In this document: positions 8,537-16,031 of the stretch, piece by piece
Position numbering within the stretch: position 1 is the first letter of the stretch
Layout: every line of letters starts with the position of its first letter
Assembly: GCA_964228885.1 (NCBI GenBank)
Contig: CAXRCG010000006.1
Location: 1 to 47,180 of the forward strand
From: UBA4582 sp964228885
Lineage (GTDB): Bacteria; Pseudomonadota; Gammaproteobacteria; Pseudomonadales; Azotimanducaceae
Length of the DNA stretch: 47,180 bases
Direction of reading: 5' to 3'
The notes under the pieces: model-generated
The model's input: the letters and a program-made list of their open reading frames with translations, nothing else
Databases searched by the model: none
Told to the model about the DNA's origin: nothing
Translations under genes and position numbers: made by a program

Positions 8537-9826
8537 TTATTCCTCTATCTGAATCCGTGACTCACCAGCTGCGGAACCGTATATACCCTTGGCCATCAGT
8601 GAAGTTTCGCTATTACGACGATACTGGTATACCTCGGCACGAATGATATGAATATCTGTGTTCGACGGCGCTGCTTGTGCGGCCATCTCTACAAGGTGGC
8701 AGGCTAAACGAATGTCTGATTCAATCAATTCCAGAGCGCGTTCTGCCATTTTCACTGCGCCACCGGCAAGGTTTGCTAACTCCCGAGCGAGCGTGCCGTC
8801 CGGAGCAGGCTTAAGGCGTGAGGGATTCCCGTCCCACCATCCGCCATAGAGGCGCCAGATGTTTCTGATAACAAACTCAGGCTCATCATAGGTGGGTCTG
8901 AGGTATGGTTTCTCGAGAACTGCTGGATCAATTTTAATTTCGTGGATAATTTCGTCTAGGCGCGCGCCTTCATTCATACGTTGTACAGTTTCCTCAACGA
9001 GAAACTCGAGCGCATCCGCGACTTCATTAAGCACTCGTCGTATCCTTTCTTTTCCTTCAATCGGCAGTCCATGCGCGGGCAAAAATAATTCAGCATCTTG
9101 GCGGGACATAGCGCGAAGTGCGGTAGCCCACTCAACCGGGTATCGCTGCACTTTTTGCGGATTACCAGCGTTGGGGAAGTTCCAGATAAAAAAGTCCCCT
9201 GCGCAAATAGCCTTGTGTTTGGGTATCCACGCCCAGGTGTGGTCGTCCGTCTCCCCTTGTGCATGCTTGAGTTCGATCTCGGTGCCGCCGATTGTGAGTT
9301 CAAGTTGATCGCTGTAAGTGACGTTGGGCTTTTGAGATTTTGGGTTTAGAAAAATATTGCCGTCTGCAATGTCATAACCACGGCGCGAAAACTGCCCAAA
9401 CTGGCGTTGATTGATAGCTAGGTTATAACCACTGGTTTTATTGTAGCGGTCAAATCGTCCAGATACATTTTTGTGGCCAATGATATTCGGCACATCGTGG
9501 CGATTGTTGGCTGCATCATCCACAAAAAAACCGCACCCGCCCACGTGATCAATATGGCCATGGGTGTAGATTAGCGAATTGAAGCGTTCCTTGCTCCATC
9601 CTCGAATCGCGCTGACGACGCGTTCGCCGCCGTTTACGCTGCTGGTATCAAAAGCGACCAGCCCGTCATCGGTATTGAATAGAATACAGTGAGAAAACGC
9701 CTCAACCATGGCGATGCCGTCACCAATCTCCGATAACTGGAAGTTGATCCTGTTTAGCGGTCCGACTTCATCAGAGGTCGTTATACCATCTATTACGCCA
9801 GTCGAAATCGCAAGCAAATCAGCCAT
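8537..9826 (-). CDS. Alkylsulfatase-like metallo-beta-lactamase-fold hydrolase
   Basis: A 429-residue protein with the zinc motif THGHIDH (His89, His91, Asp93, His94), then GETDDHTWAW and ICAGDFF as later metal-binding regions, and LPAHGLP completing the active site. The C-terminal part (RRVLNEVADALEFLVEET, YGGWWDGNPSRLKPAP, LVEMAAQAAPSNTDIHIIRAEVY) matches the dimerisation domain of class III alkylsulfatases of the SdsA1/BDS1 type. Those enzymes are longer and end in an SCP2-like domain; here the protein stops right after the dimerisation helices. No signal peptide is visible, so it probably works in the cytoplasm. A sulfate ester or another ester/thioester could be the substrate. It lies 42 bases after the P450 gene and 9 before the NAT gene. 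Confidence 0.87.
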   Translation of the reverse strand: MADLLAISTGVIDGITTSDEVGPLNRINFQLSEIGDGIAMVEAFSHCILFNTDDGLVAFDTSSVNGGERVVSAIRGWSKERFNSLIYTHGHIDHVGGCGFFVDDAANNRHDVPNIIGHKNVSGRFDRYNKTSGYNLAINQRQFGQFSRRGYDIADGNIFLNPKSQKPNVTYSDQLELTIGGTEIELKHAQGETDDHTWAWIPKHKAICAGDFFIWNFPNAGNPQKVQRYPVEWATALRAMSRQDAELFLPAHGLPIEGKERIRRVLNEVADALEFLVEETVQRMNEGARLDEIIHEIKIDPAVLEKPYLRPTYDEPEFVIRNIWRLYGGWWDGNPSRLKPAPDGTLARELANLAGGAVKMAERALELIESDIRLACHLVEMAAQAAPSNTDIHIIRAEVYQYRRNSETSLMAKGIYGSAAGESRIQIEE

Positions 9827-9868
9827 CTTAAACTCCCAATGTAGATTAGCGGTGGTTGGATTTCGTCA

Positions 9869-11122
9869 TTAAACTAGCGGATGCAACATAACGGGTAGTT
9901 GCGAATAGCCTATGACAAAGTTTGAAACGACTCGCTCTGGTTGACCAACGACCTCTACTTTATGGAAGCGTTTGCTGATTTCCTCCCAGAGTACCCTCAG
10001 CTGCATTTCTGCTAATCGATTACCCATGCATCGATGTATGCCAAAGCCGAACGAGACGTGCTGGCGAGCGTTCTTTCGATCGATAATCAGTTTGTTTGGA
10101 TTTTCGAACACGTTGGCGTCCCGGTTGCCAGAAACGTACCACATGATAACTTTGTCACCCTTCTTTATCGACTTGCCGCGCAATTCGACATTTTCAAGTG
10201 CCGTCCTTCGCATATGCGCCAGAGGTGTTTGCCAGCGAATAATTTCCGCAACCATGTTGGGAATTAGGCTGGCGTCCTGTCGCAGTTTCTCGTACTGGTC
10301 GGGGAACATATTGAGCGCAAGTACACCGCCGGAGATTGAATTTCGCGTCGTATCGTTGCCACCTACAATGAGTAACATCAAGTTTCCGAGAAATTCGCTT
10401 GGTGGCATATCTCTGGTTTCCGTGTCGTGTGCTAATAGCGTTAACAGGTCAAAGCCTTCATGAGAGGGGTCAAGTCGTTGTCGAAACAGCTTTTGAAAAT
10501 ATTCGAGGCATTTTTGCATTTCAGTGCTGGCTTCTTCCCAAGTTGAAACGTAACCTGACCGTGGTCCTATGGTACCTATGTCTGACCACCGCGTTAGCAT
10601 TTTGCGATCCTCGAAAGGGAAATCAAACAAGGTGGCAAGCATGCGAGTCGTCAGTTCGATTGAAACACGATCTACCCAATTGAATGCTTTTCCAATCGGC
10701 AGTCCATCGAGTATATCTATTACCCGCGAACGAATTAGGCCTTCCATCCTTGCCAGGTTTGGCGGTGCTACAACAGGCGCTACTGTTGCACGTTGAGTAT
10801 CGTGTTTTGGCGGATCCATGGAAATAAAGGAAGAAGATTCCGTTCCGGGGCTGTCTACAATACCGATTCCCTTCGCGCTGGAAAATCGCTTGTGATCTGA
10901 ATCAATTTCTTTGATCGCTGCGTGGCTAGTCACGGACCAAAAAGGGCCGTAGCGCGAGTCCGAGTGATAATGCACGGGGTCTTCCTGACGAAGACGGTCA
11001 AAAAAAGGCCAAATCGCATCCTGCTGGAACAGGAAGTGGTTGGAAACGTCGAGTTCACCAAGGTCTGCCGAGTCGGCAAAACGTTGAGCGGTATCTTTGG
11101 TCGCACTTCTGTAATCGAACAT
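9869..11122 (-). CDS. Cytochrome P450, CYP153-like
   Basis: A 417-residue soluble bacterial P450. The I-helix oxygen-binding motif is GGNDTT (residues 254-259), the K-helix ExxR is EIIR (293-296), and the haem thiolate is Cys365 in FGFGIHRCMG. The blocks RWQTPLAHMRRTA, MWYVSGNRD and FLGNLMLLIVGGNDTTRNS are ones I associate with CYP153, the alkane and fatty-acid omega-hydroxylase family; this is recall, not alignment. CYP153 operons normally carry a ferredoxin and ferredoxin reductase; neither is here, so electrons must come from elsewhere. This is the first gene of the operon and has a candidate promoter 30-60 bases upstream. No strong ribosome binding site precedes ATG 11122, which may mean a nearly leaderless mRNA. 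Confidence 0.9.
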   Translation of the reverse strand: MFDYRSATKDTAQRFADSADLGELDVSNHFLFQQDAIWPFFDRLRQEDPVHYHSDSRYGPFWSVTSHAAIKEIDSDHKRFSSAKGIGIVDSPGTESSSFISMDPPKHDTQRATVAPVVAPPNLARMEGLIRSRVIDILDGLPIGKAFNWVDRVSIELTTRMLATLFDFPFEDRKMLTRWSDIGTIGPRSGYVSTWEEASTEMQKCLEYFQKLFRQRLDPSHEGFDLLTLLAHDTETRDMPPSEFLGNLMLLIVGGNDTTRNSISGGVLALNMFPDQYEKLRQDASLIPNMVAEIIRWQTPLAHMRRTALENVELRGKSIKKGDKVIMWYVSGNRDANVFENPNKLIIDRKNARQHVSFGFGIHRCMGNRLAEMQLRVLWEEISKRFHKVEVVGQPERVVSNFVIGYSQLPVMLHPLV

Positions 11123-11444
11123 GAGAGTATGATCTGTTTGAGAGAAGAGACTACTTTAGACCCTTATCAACGGTCGCTCAAGTCGACGGCGGGTGCGTCA
11201 TCGATTGAACATAGCGAGGTACCAAATGGGCTTGTTGCAGCAAATCTAGGGTTTTGTGTATCGTTTCTACCGCACGTAATCGAGGCCTTTACGTATTATC
11301 GACTGTTTTTTACTTTGTCTTAGACGGGTTACCTCGAGCTTCTTCCGGTTCTGTTGATATAGCCAGATCGGACACGAGCTGAAAGAACTGATTAACACTC
11401 TTGCCCGTGGCACAATTGCAGATTCTCTTTATCAGGTTTGTTAA
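11123..11444. other. Divergent promoter region between P450 operon and solute-binding protein
   Basis: Contains the candidate P450 promoter; no gene is supported. A 133-codon plus-strand frame (10922-11323) that enters it mostly overlaps the P450 antisense and looks like a shadow. A GGCACAATTGC sequence near 11408 resembles a sigma-54 site, but its GG-GC spacing is three bases too short. Confidence 0.4.
11153..11181 (-). promoter_or_regulatory. Candidate sigma-70 promoter of the P450 operon
   Basis: On the minus strand TTGAGC (11181-11176) and TAAAGT (11158-11153) are separated by exactly 17 bases, each matching four of six consensus positions. Transcription would begin about 24 bases before the P450 start codon at 11122. 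Position and spacing fit, but the hexamers are only moderate. Confidence 0.35.
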
Positions 11445-13037
11445 ATGAAATATTTCTTTCTATGGATACTCTGCTTTTTTAGCGCAACTGTAATCCCTGC
11501 TTCGATAGATTATGAACGTCAATCAGTGACGATCGCGCTTACCCAAGAGCCGCCAAACCTTAACAGCCTGCAGACGGTCGATCTAGTCAGTTTTTTTGTG
11601 TTGGGGCATGTGACGGAAGGTCTGGTTCGGTATGACAGAAGAGGTAAGCTGGTACCCGGGATCGCAACCGACTGGCTTCAGGAAGGTCGCACCATTCGGT
11701 TCAAGCTGCGTAAAGACGCCTATTGGAGTGATGGATCGATTGTCACGGCTCACGATTTCGTTTTTAGCTGGCGTCAGATGAACAACCCTGACGTTGCGTC
11801 GCCTTATGCCTCGATCATGGACCCAATTAAGAATGCAAGAAAAATTCAGGCAGGAGAGTTGCCGCTCTCTGCATTGGGTATTACAGCGATTGATGATTTT
11901 ACGTTAAAAGTTGATCTGGAACGGCCCTGCGGTTATTGCATTACCGTGATGAATCACACTGCTTTTTACCCGATCAAGCAGGCTTTTTACGAAGCTCAAG
12001 GCGAACGATATGGGGCGGAGGTCTCGAATCTTCTCTACAACGGTCCTTTTAAATTATCAAGCTGGATCCATGATGCGGAGATGACGTTGATAAAGAACTC
12101 TTCATACTGGAACAATAGCGCCATCAAGCTTAACGAATTACATGTTGGATATATCACCGCGGATAATCGAACGCGCTTGAACCTGTTTCGTGATGATCGA
12201 ATATCGCTCGCTCGTCTGGGTGCCGACACGGTTGCAGATGCAGCAAGTCAGCAGTTAAGAATGAAATCGTTTGTATCGGGTGGCATGGCTTACATTCGTT
12301 TTAACACCAAGTCAGAAACGTTGACAGGGCAAAAAAAGCTCAGGCAGGCAATTCGTCTGGTTATCGATCCTGATGAGTTTGTTAATAAGGTGATCGGGGT
12401 TCCTGGTTATAAACCTGCCTATTCCTTTTTCCCCAGTTGGCTCAACGGAGTTGACGGCAAATTCACTCAGGAATATCCCGTCAAACCCGTACAAATGAAT
12501 GTGGAAAAAGCGCGCCGGCTGGTGCACGAAGTAAAGCAGAGTTTGGGTGTTGAACAACTTCCGCCCATGACTGTTTTGAGCACAACCTCTCCCACCGGGG
12601 CGAGAATAGCGGAGTTTATTCAAGGGCGTTTAAAGCAGGCATTAGATCTTGACTTGAAGGTTGACCAACAAACATTCAAACAGTTTCTCGTTAAAATTCA
12701 ACGGGGCGATTTTGATATTTCATTGGCAAGCTGGTACCCCGACTTCGACGATGTGGTCACCTATGCCGATCTGCTAGCTTCTTATAATGCGAACAATACT
12801 GGAGGCTATAGCAATCCGGAATACGATCGTTGGCTAGAGGTCTTGCTAACTTCCAATGACGCCAGAACCAGAATGAGTGCTGCAGACAAACTTCAGAAAA
12901 TTATTATTGAGGATGTGCCGGTGCTTCCGCTCGCCGAAACGGGCTCCGCGTATGTACAACATCCAAAGTTGAAAGGCGTTGTCAGACGTGTACTTGGTCC
13001 AGACCCGGATTACACTTTTGCAAGGGTTGTGGAATAG
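11445..13037 (+). CDS. Peptide/nickel-type ABC transporter substrate-binding protein (OppA family, SBP_bac_5)
   Basis: A 530-residue periplasmic binding protein. Residues 1-20 form a signal peptide (MKYFFLWILCFFSATVIPAS) without a lipobox Cys. The mature part has the family pattern: VTIALTQEPPNLNSLQ, FVLGHVTEGLVRYDRRGKLVPGIATDW, IRFKLRKDAYWSDGSIVTAHDFVFSW and, late, FDISLASWYPDFDDVVTYADLL. This cluster 5 family binds oligopeptides, as OppA does, and hands them to an ABC permease. No permease or ATPase gene is adjacent, so it is an orphan that must share a transporter encoded elsewhere. ATG 11445 is preceded by a weak CAGG. It is divergent from the P450 operon. Confidence 0.92.
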   Translation: MKYFFLWILCFFSATVIPASIDYERQSVTIALTQEPPNLNSLQTVDLVSFFVLGHVTEGLVRYDRRGKLVPGIATDWLQEGRTIRFKLRKDAYWSDGSIVTAHDFVFSWRQMNNPDVASPYASIMDPIKNARKIQAGELPLSALGITAIDDFTLKVDLERPCGYCITVMNHTAFYPIKQAFYEAQGERYGAEVSNLLYNGPFKLSSWIHDAEMTLIKNSSYWNNSAIKLNELHVGYITADNRTRLNLFRDDRISLARLGADTVADAASQQLRMKSFVSGGMAYIRFNTKSETLTGQKKLRQAIRLVIDPDEFVNKVIGVPGYKPAYSFFPSWLNGVDGKFTQEYPVKPVQMNVEKARRLVHEVKQSLGVEQLPPMTVLSTTSPTGARIAEFIQGRLKQALDLDLKVDQQTFKQFLVKIQRGDFDISLASWYPDFDDVVTYADLLASYNANNTGGYSNPEYDRWLEVLLTSNDARTRMSAADKLQKIIIEDVPVLPLAETGSAYVQHPKLKGVVRRVLGPDPDYTFARVVE

Positions 13038-13345
13038 CTACTCGTTCGATACATCGACCTTGCAGTTCATCTGTCCTAAGCCTGCATCAAGAGGTGCGAT
13101 AAGATTACATGCTAATCAACAAGTGAACCCTCCACAGTACTATCAGCGTTAGTGGTATTGCCTAAATCTACCAAGTTTGCCAAGCGGCTATTTCGGGAGG
13201 CGTATCATTGCCGGAGAACTTTGTTTGACCGGACTGTTCAGTCAGGTACAAGGAAGACTTTGAGCTTCAGGATTTATCACCGAACAAAAAAAGGCAACTT
13301 AAGCTGCCTCTTTCATGTCGCTGGTGTTTTAAGGCCGTTCTGAGG
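13038..13345. other. Intergenic region between convergent solute-binding protein and SDR genes
   Basis: No gene supported; a 63-codon plus-strand frame from 13152 has no ribosome binding site. It holds the terminator of the minus-strand SDR gene. Confidence 0.4.
13286..13309 (-). terminator. Rho-independent terminator of the SDR gene
   Basis: Read on the minus strand, AGGCAGCTTAAGTTGCCT forms a nine-base inverted repeat with one mismatch and is followed directly by a run of seven T. It lies about 37 bases past the SDR stop. In the other direction it is followed by CTTTC and might weakly stop transcription from the solute-binding protein gene too. Confidence 0.75.
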
Positions 13346-14233
13346 CTAGAACTCCCTGGGTGTTGGTTGAGGTCCCTTTGGCCAGTTTTCAAAGTTTTCC
13401 AATACAGTTTCACCCACGTCTGCAACAGACCATGGCGCCTCGTCATTGCCTTTTGTGGCAAGCATATGTGATTGCCAAGAAAGTAAGGTGACCGAATTAC
13501 CTTGGACCAAGAAGGTTCGACCCGTAACGTCCTTGGCCTGATCGGATCCGAGCCAGACTACGACGGGTGAAACTTTTGAAGGCGAAAGTAGTTCTTCCAT
13601 ATTTTGTCCTTCCGGAAAAATATCCGAGGTCATTCTTGACCACGCGGCGGGTGCTAGGATGTTTACCCGGATGCCATATTTTAAGCCTTCCTGGAATAAG
13701 CACCTGGCCAAGCCAGCAATACCGGCTTTGGCTGCGCCATAGTTTGATTGACCAAAGTTACCTAGCAGCCCGGAAGTCGAGCTTGTGACAACAATACTTC
13801 CACCGTGACCCTGCGCGAGCATTTGATCATAAGCCGCTTTAACGCAGAGATAGGTGCCTCGTAGGTGAACGTTGATGACGATATCCCACATGTCGTTTGT
13901 CATATTTTTAAATGATTTGTCGCGCAAAATTCCGGCATTTGCAATGAGGAAGTCGAGCTTGCCAAATTCATCGACAGCTGTCTTAATCAGCGCATTAACA
14001 TCGTCTTCATTAGTGACATTGCCGTAATTTGCAACAGCCTTGCCTCCCGCAGCCTTTATTTTCTCAACGACAGCATCAGCCATATTTTGACCTTCACCGC
14101 TACCATCACGGGAACCACCCAGGTCGTTGACAACAACGGATGCTCCCTCTTTAGCGAGTAATAGAGCGTGAGCCTCACCGAGACCTCCACCTGCGCCGGT
14201 GACGATGGCTACTTTTCCGTCTAATTGACCCAT
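13346..14233 (-). CDS. SDR oxidoreductase of the MFE-2/HSD17B4 (3-hydroxyacyl-CoA dehydrogenase) type
   Basis: A 295-residue short-chain dehydrogenase: cofactor motif TGAGGGLG (12-19), NDLGGS at the end of beta-2, NAG (99-101), catalytic Ser151 (VVTSSTSG), Tyr165 and Lys169 (YGAAK). The insertion DLGGSRDGSGEGQNMAD and the phrase ARCLFQEGLKYGIRVNILAPAAWSRM are typical of the (3R)-hydroxyacyl-CoA dehydrogenase domain of peroxisomal MFE-2 and its bacterial homologues, which oxidise 3-hydroxyacyl-CoA with NAD+. The hydratase (MaoC) and SCP2 domains of MFE-2 are absent. A GGAGAA ribosome binding site precedes ATG 14233. It is probably monocistronic, ending in the terminator at 13286-13309. Fatty acid or steroid side-chain breakdown is likely, but the substrate is unknown. 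Confidence 0.88.
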   Translation of the reverse strand: MGQLDGKVAIVTGAGGGLGEAHALLLAKEGASVVVNDLGGSRDGSGEGQNMADAVVEKIKAAGGKAVANYGNVTNEDDVNALIKTAVDEFGKLDFLIANAGILRDKSFKNMTNDMWDIVINVHLRGTYLCVKAAYDQMLAQGHGGSIVVTSSTSGLLGNFGQSNYGAAKAGIAGLARCLFQEGLKYGIRVNILAPAAWSRMTSDIFPEGQNMEELLSPSKVSPVVVWLGSDQAKDVTGRTFLVQGNSVTLLSWQSHMLATKGNDEAPWSVADVGETVLENFENWPKGPQPTPREF

Positions 14234-14343
14234 ATTGTTTCTCCTTAGCTTGAATATTTAGGGTGAAAAAAGTGGGGAGGAGTAAATCATACTCGTGGGT
14301 TTTTTACAAAAAGCGATTGGCAAACTTTGGCGCTAAAAAATTG

Positions 14344-15183
14344 TCATTCGACGGTGTAGGTATGACCCTGTTTCACCCAGGCATGAAATCCTGCATCGAT
14401 ACCGACGTCTTCAAAGTCTTTCCAGTTGTCACCATAGTGCATTAGCAATATTTTGCGTTTCAGTTCAGCCGGTAAGGTCATCAGTTCCTCGATTGAGGAA
14501 TGTACTCCACCGGTAAATAGTTGGCAGTCGTGAAAGATAAAGTCGAAATTGAATTCACGGTCGAAGGTTTCTAGAAACTCCGGATCAAATCTAGTATCTG
14601 AAGTAAACAGGAGTTTATCGTCAATAATAACTGCCGTGCTCCAGAATGACTCTCTCCACGTGGGCGCGGTATCAGGATAGTGCATAGTACGTGGAAGTTT
14701 GATATTGATAGAACCTACATTCGCTTCCCAAGTATCACGCCCTCCGCGCATCACGCATTTGGGTTCGATAACATGCCAAAGGTCTCGAAAACCGAGCGGC
14801 GTTGACTCAGACATTTCTGAGCCGCCTCTCAACGATTGCGACCAGAGTATCTGTTCATATTCTGGTGCGATAACCATGTTGGGCTTTCGGTTCTGCACAT
14901 AACGACCATGTAAGTGCACTTCTTCGAGCCCACCGATATGGTCTGCGTGACTGTGGGTGATGAGAAAGTTTTGTACGTTTGTAATGGGAATGCCGTACTC
15001 ATGCAATGACTGTGAGCATCTGGTACCACAATCGATGAGAAGGTGATCATCTCCCTTAACAATCAGGGCGTTGGTTTGGTTTAGGTTTTTTGAGAACGCT
15101 GAACCGGCACCAATAAAAAAAATTGACAATTCACCGTCGTTGGTGAGCCCAGGATGCGTTTTCAGGGTAACGTTCATTGTCAT
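14344..15183 (-). CDS. Metallo-beta-lactamase-fold hydrolase (RNase Z-like subgroup)
   Basis: A 279-residue MBL-fold protein. The metal motif is THSHADH (residues 76-82), followed by TMHYPD and LFTSDTRFD, where Asp would bridge the metals, and LLMHYGDNW, the last His. The early IFFIGAGSAF and LLIDCGT blocks are typical of the Lactamase_B_2/RNase Z-like group. Related proteins include phosphodiesterases, arylsulfatases and lactonases, so the substrate cannot be named. A second in-frame ATG occurs at 15177; ATG 15183 gives the usual short lead before the fold. The two unusual dyads at 15221-15255 lie directly upstream and may be its control region. Confidence 0.85.
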   Translation of the reverse strand: MTMNVTLKTHPGLTNDGELSIFFIGAGSAFSKNLNQTNALIVKGDDHLLIDCGTRCSQSLHEYGIPITNVQNFLITHSHADHIGGLEEVHLHGRYVQNRKPNMVIAPEYEQILWSQSLRGGSEMSESTPLGFRDLWHVIEPKCVMRGGRDTWEANVGSINIKLPRTMHYPDTAPTWRESFWSTAVIIDDKLLFTSDTRFDPEFLETFDREFNFDFIFHDCQLFTGGVHSSIEELMTLPAELKRKILLMHYGDNWKDFEDVGIDAGFHAWVKQGHTYTVE

Positions 15184-15532
15184 AGTCTCATTTTAACCGA
15201 GGGTGTTAATACCCTTTTATGCGCAATGTTGCGCGAACGGAAGTTGCTCAACTTCAGAGTGTGCGGCTATAAAATAGCATGATATTGCTAGTTTGATCTA
15301 ATTTCGGTCAATGTGATGTGAACCCCGTCACAAATTGTCGCTGCAAGTTTCTGCTCACAACCTATTCTAATCCGTTGCTTACAGGGCAAGTGCTGCACGA
15401 TAGAGGTGTTGCCACATTTATGACCTAACAGCCGTAAAGTAACCGTTTTAGCACTTAAAACGAGCCCGATTTACTTGATTATTCGGTTTAGGGGAGTAAT
15501 ATCGATCGTCCAAGAATATAGCGATCAAACCT
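15184..15532. other. Divergent intergenic region, MBL hydrolase / NTF2-like gene
   Basis: No gene seen. Apart from the tandem dyads at 15221-15255 it is AT-rich toward the NTF2-like gene. I could not identify a convincing promoter for that gene, and its ATG at 15533 has no good ribosome binding site. Confidence 0.4.
15221..15255. promoter_or_regulatory. Two tandem dyads, candidate operator
   Basis: GCGCAA-TG-TTGCGC (15221-15234) and GAAGTTG-CT-CAACTTC (15240-15255) are both perfect inverted repeats with a two-base centre. Their centres are 20 bases apart, about two helical turns, and they lie 38-72 bases upstream of the MBL gene start at 15183. Two-base centres are too tight for hairpins, which points to DNA-binding dimers rather than RNA structure. 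The regulator is unknown; the binding role is inference. Confidence 0.4.
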
Positions 15533-15964
15533 ATGTCGCCTCCAGCACTGATCAGCGTCTCTAACCCATCTGAAGACTATAACAAAGTCAGTAAGCTAAT
15601 TCTTGAAGCGCTTAGGGTTATCCGCTCAGATGACTTTTCTCCGTACTTTAATTTGTTTACCGACGACGCTGTCTGGATGATGCCTTCCAATTTCAAGGAT
15701 GTAGGTAAAGAGGAAGCTAAAACTTTTTACCGTTTCACAAAAAAATTCCGCTTTGATCAGGAAACCGCTATAGAAGAGCTCCAAGTAGTCGATGATATGG
15801 CTTACGTCAGGGTCAGTTTTGATGGCTATCTTCGAGCTAAAAGTGATGAGTCTGCGCCCCCTCTAAGATCTGTTAGCAGGCATTTGTGGGTTTTACGAAA
15901 GCAGCTTGATGGTGAGTGGAAAATCACAAGAGATATCTGGAATAACCCGAAGCAACCCAGCTGA
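15533..15964 (+). CDS. NTF2-like (SnoaL/DUF4440-type) protein
   Basis: A 143-residue protein with the cone-shaped NTF2-like pattern: an N-terminal helix pair (SKLILEALRVIRSDDFSPYFNLFTDDAVWMMP), a short helix KDVGKEEAKTFYRFTKKF, then beta strands IEELQVVDDMAYVRVSFDGYLRA and RHLWVLRKQLDGEWKITRDIWN. The W-x-I-x-R-D-x-W-N end is typical of DUF4440/SnoaL-like proteins. These act as small isomerases, hydrolases or ligand-binding proteins; no catalytic residues stand out. It is first in a co-directional set with saccharopine dehydrogenase, an aminotransferase and an alpha/beta hydrolase, but a gap of 67 bases leaves co-transcription uncertain. Confidence 0.75.
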   Translation: MSPPALISVSNPSEDYNKVSKLILEALRVIRSDDFSPYFNLFTDDAVWMMPSNFKDVGKEEAKTFYRFTKKFRFDQETAIEELQVVDDMAYVRVSFDGYLRAKSDESAPPLRSVSRHLWVLRKQLDGEWKITRDIWNNPKQPS

Positions 15965-16031
15965 TCTATTCTTAGCTTCTATGCAGGCGCATTGTTAAAC
16001 GAAAAGCTCAAAACTCTTTTAGGAATACTAG

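Noticed and set aside
10922..11323. 133-codon plus-strand frame antisense to the P450 start
   Set aside because: Basic, low-complexity composition without a ribosome binding site or family feature; it mirrors the P450 coding frame.
11404..11415. TGGCACAATTGC, resembling a sigma-54 promoter upstream of the solute-binding protein gene
   Set aside because: GG and GC are 9 bases apart instead of 12, so it cannot be a -24/-12 promoter.
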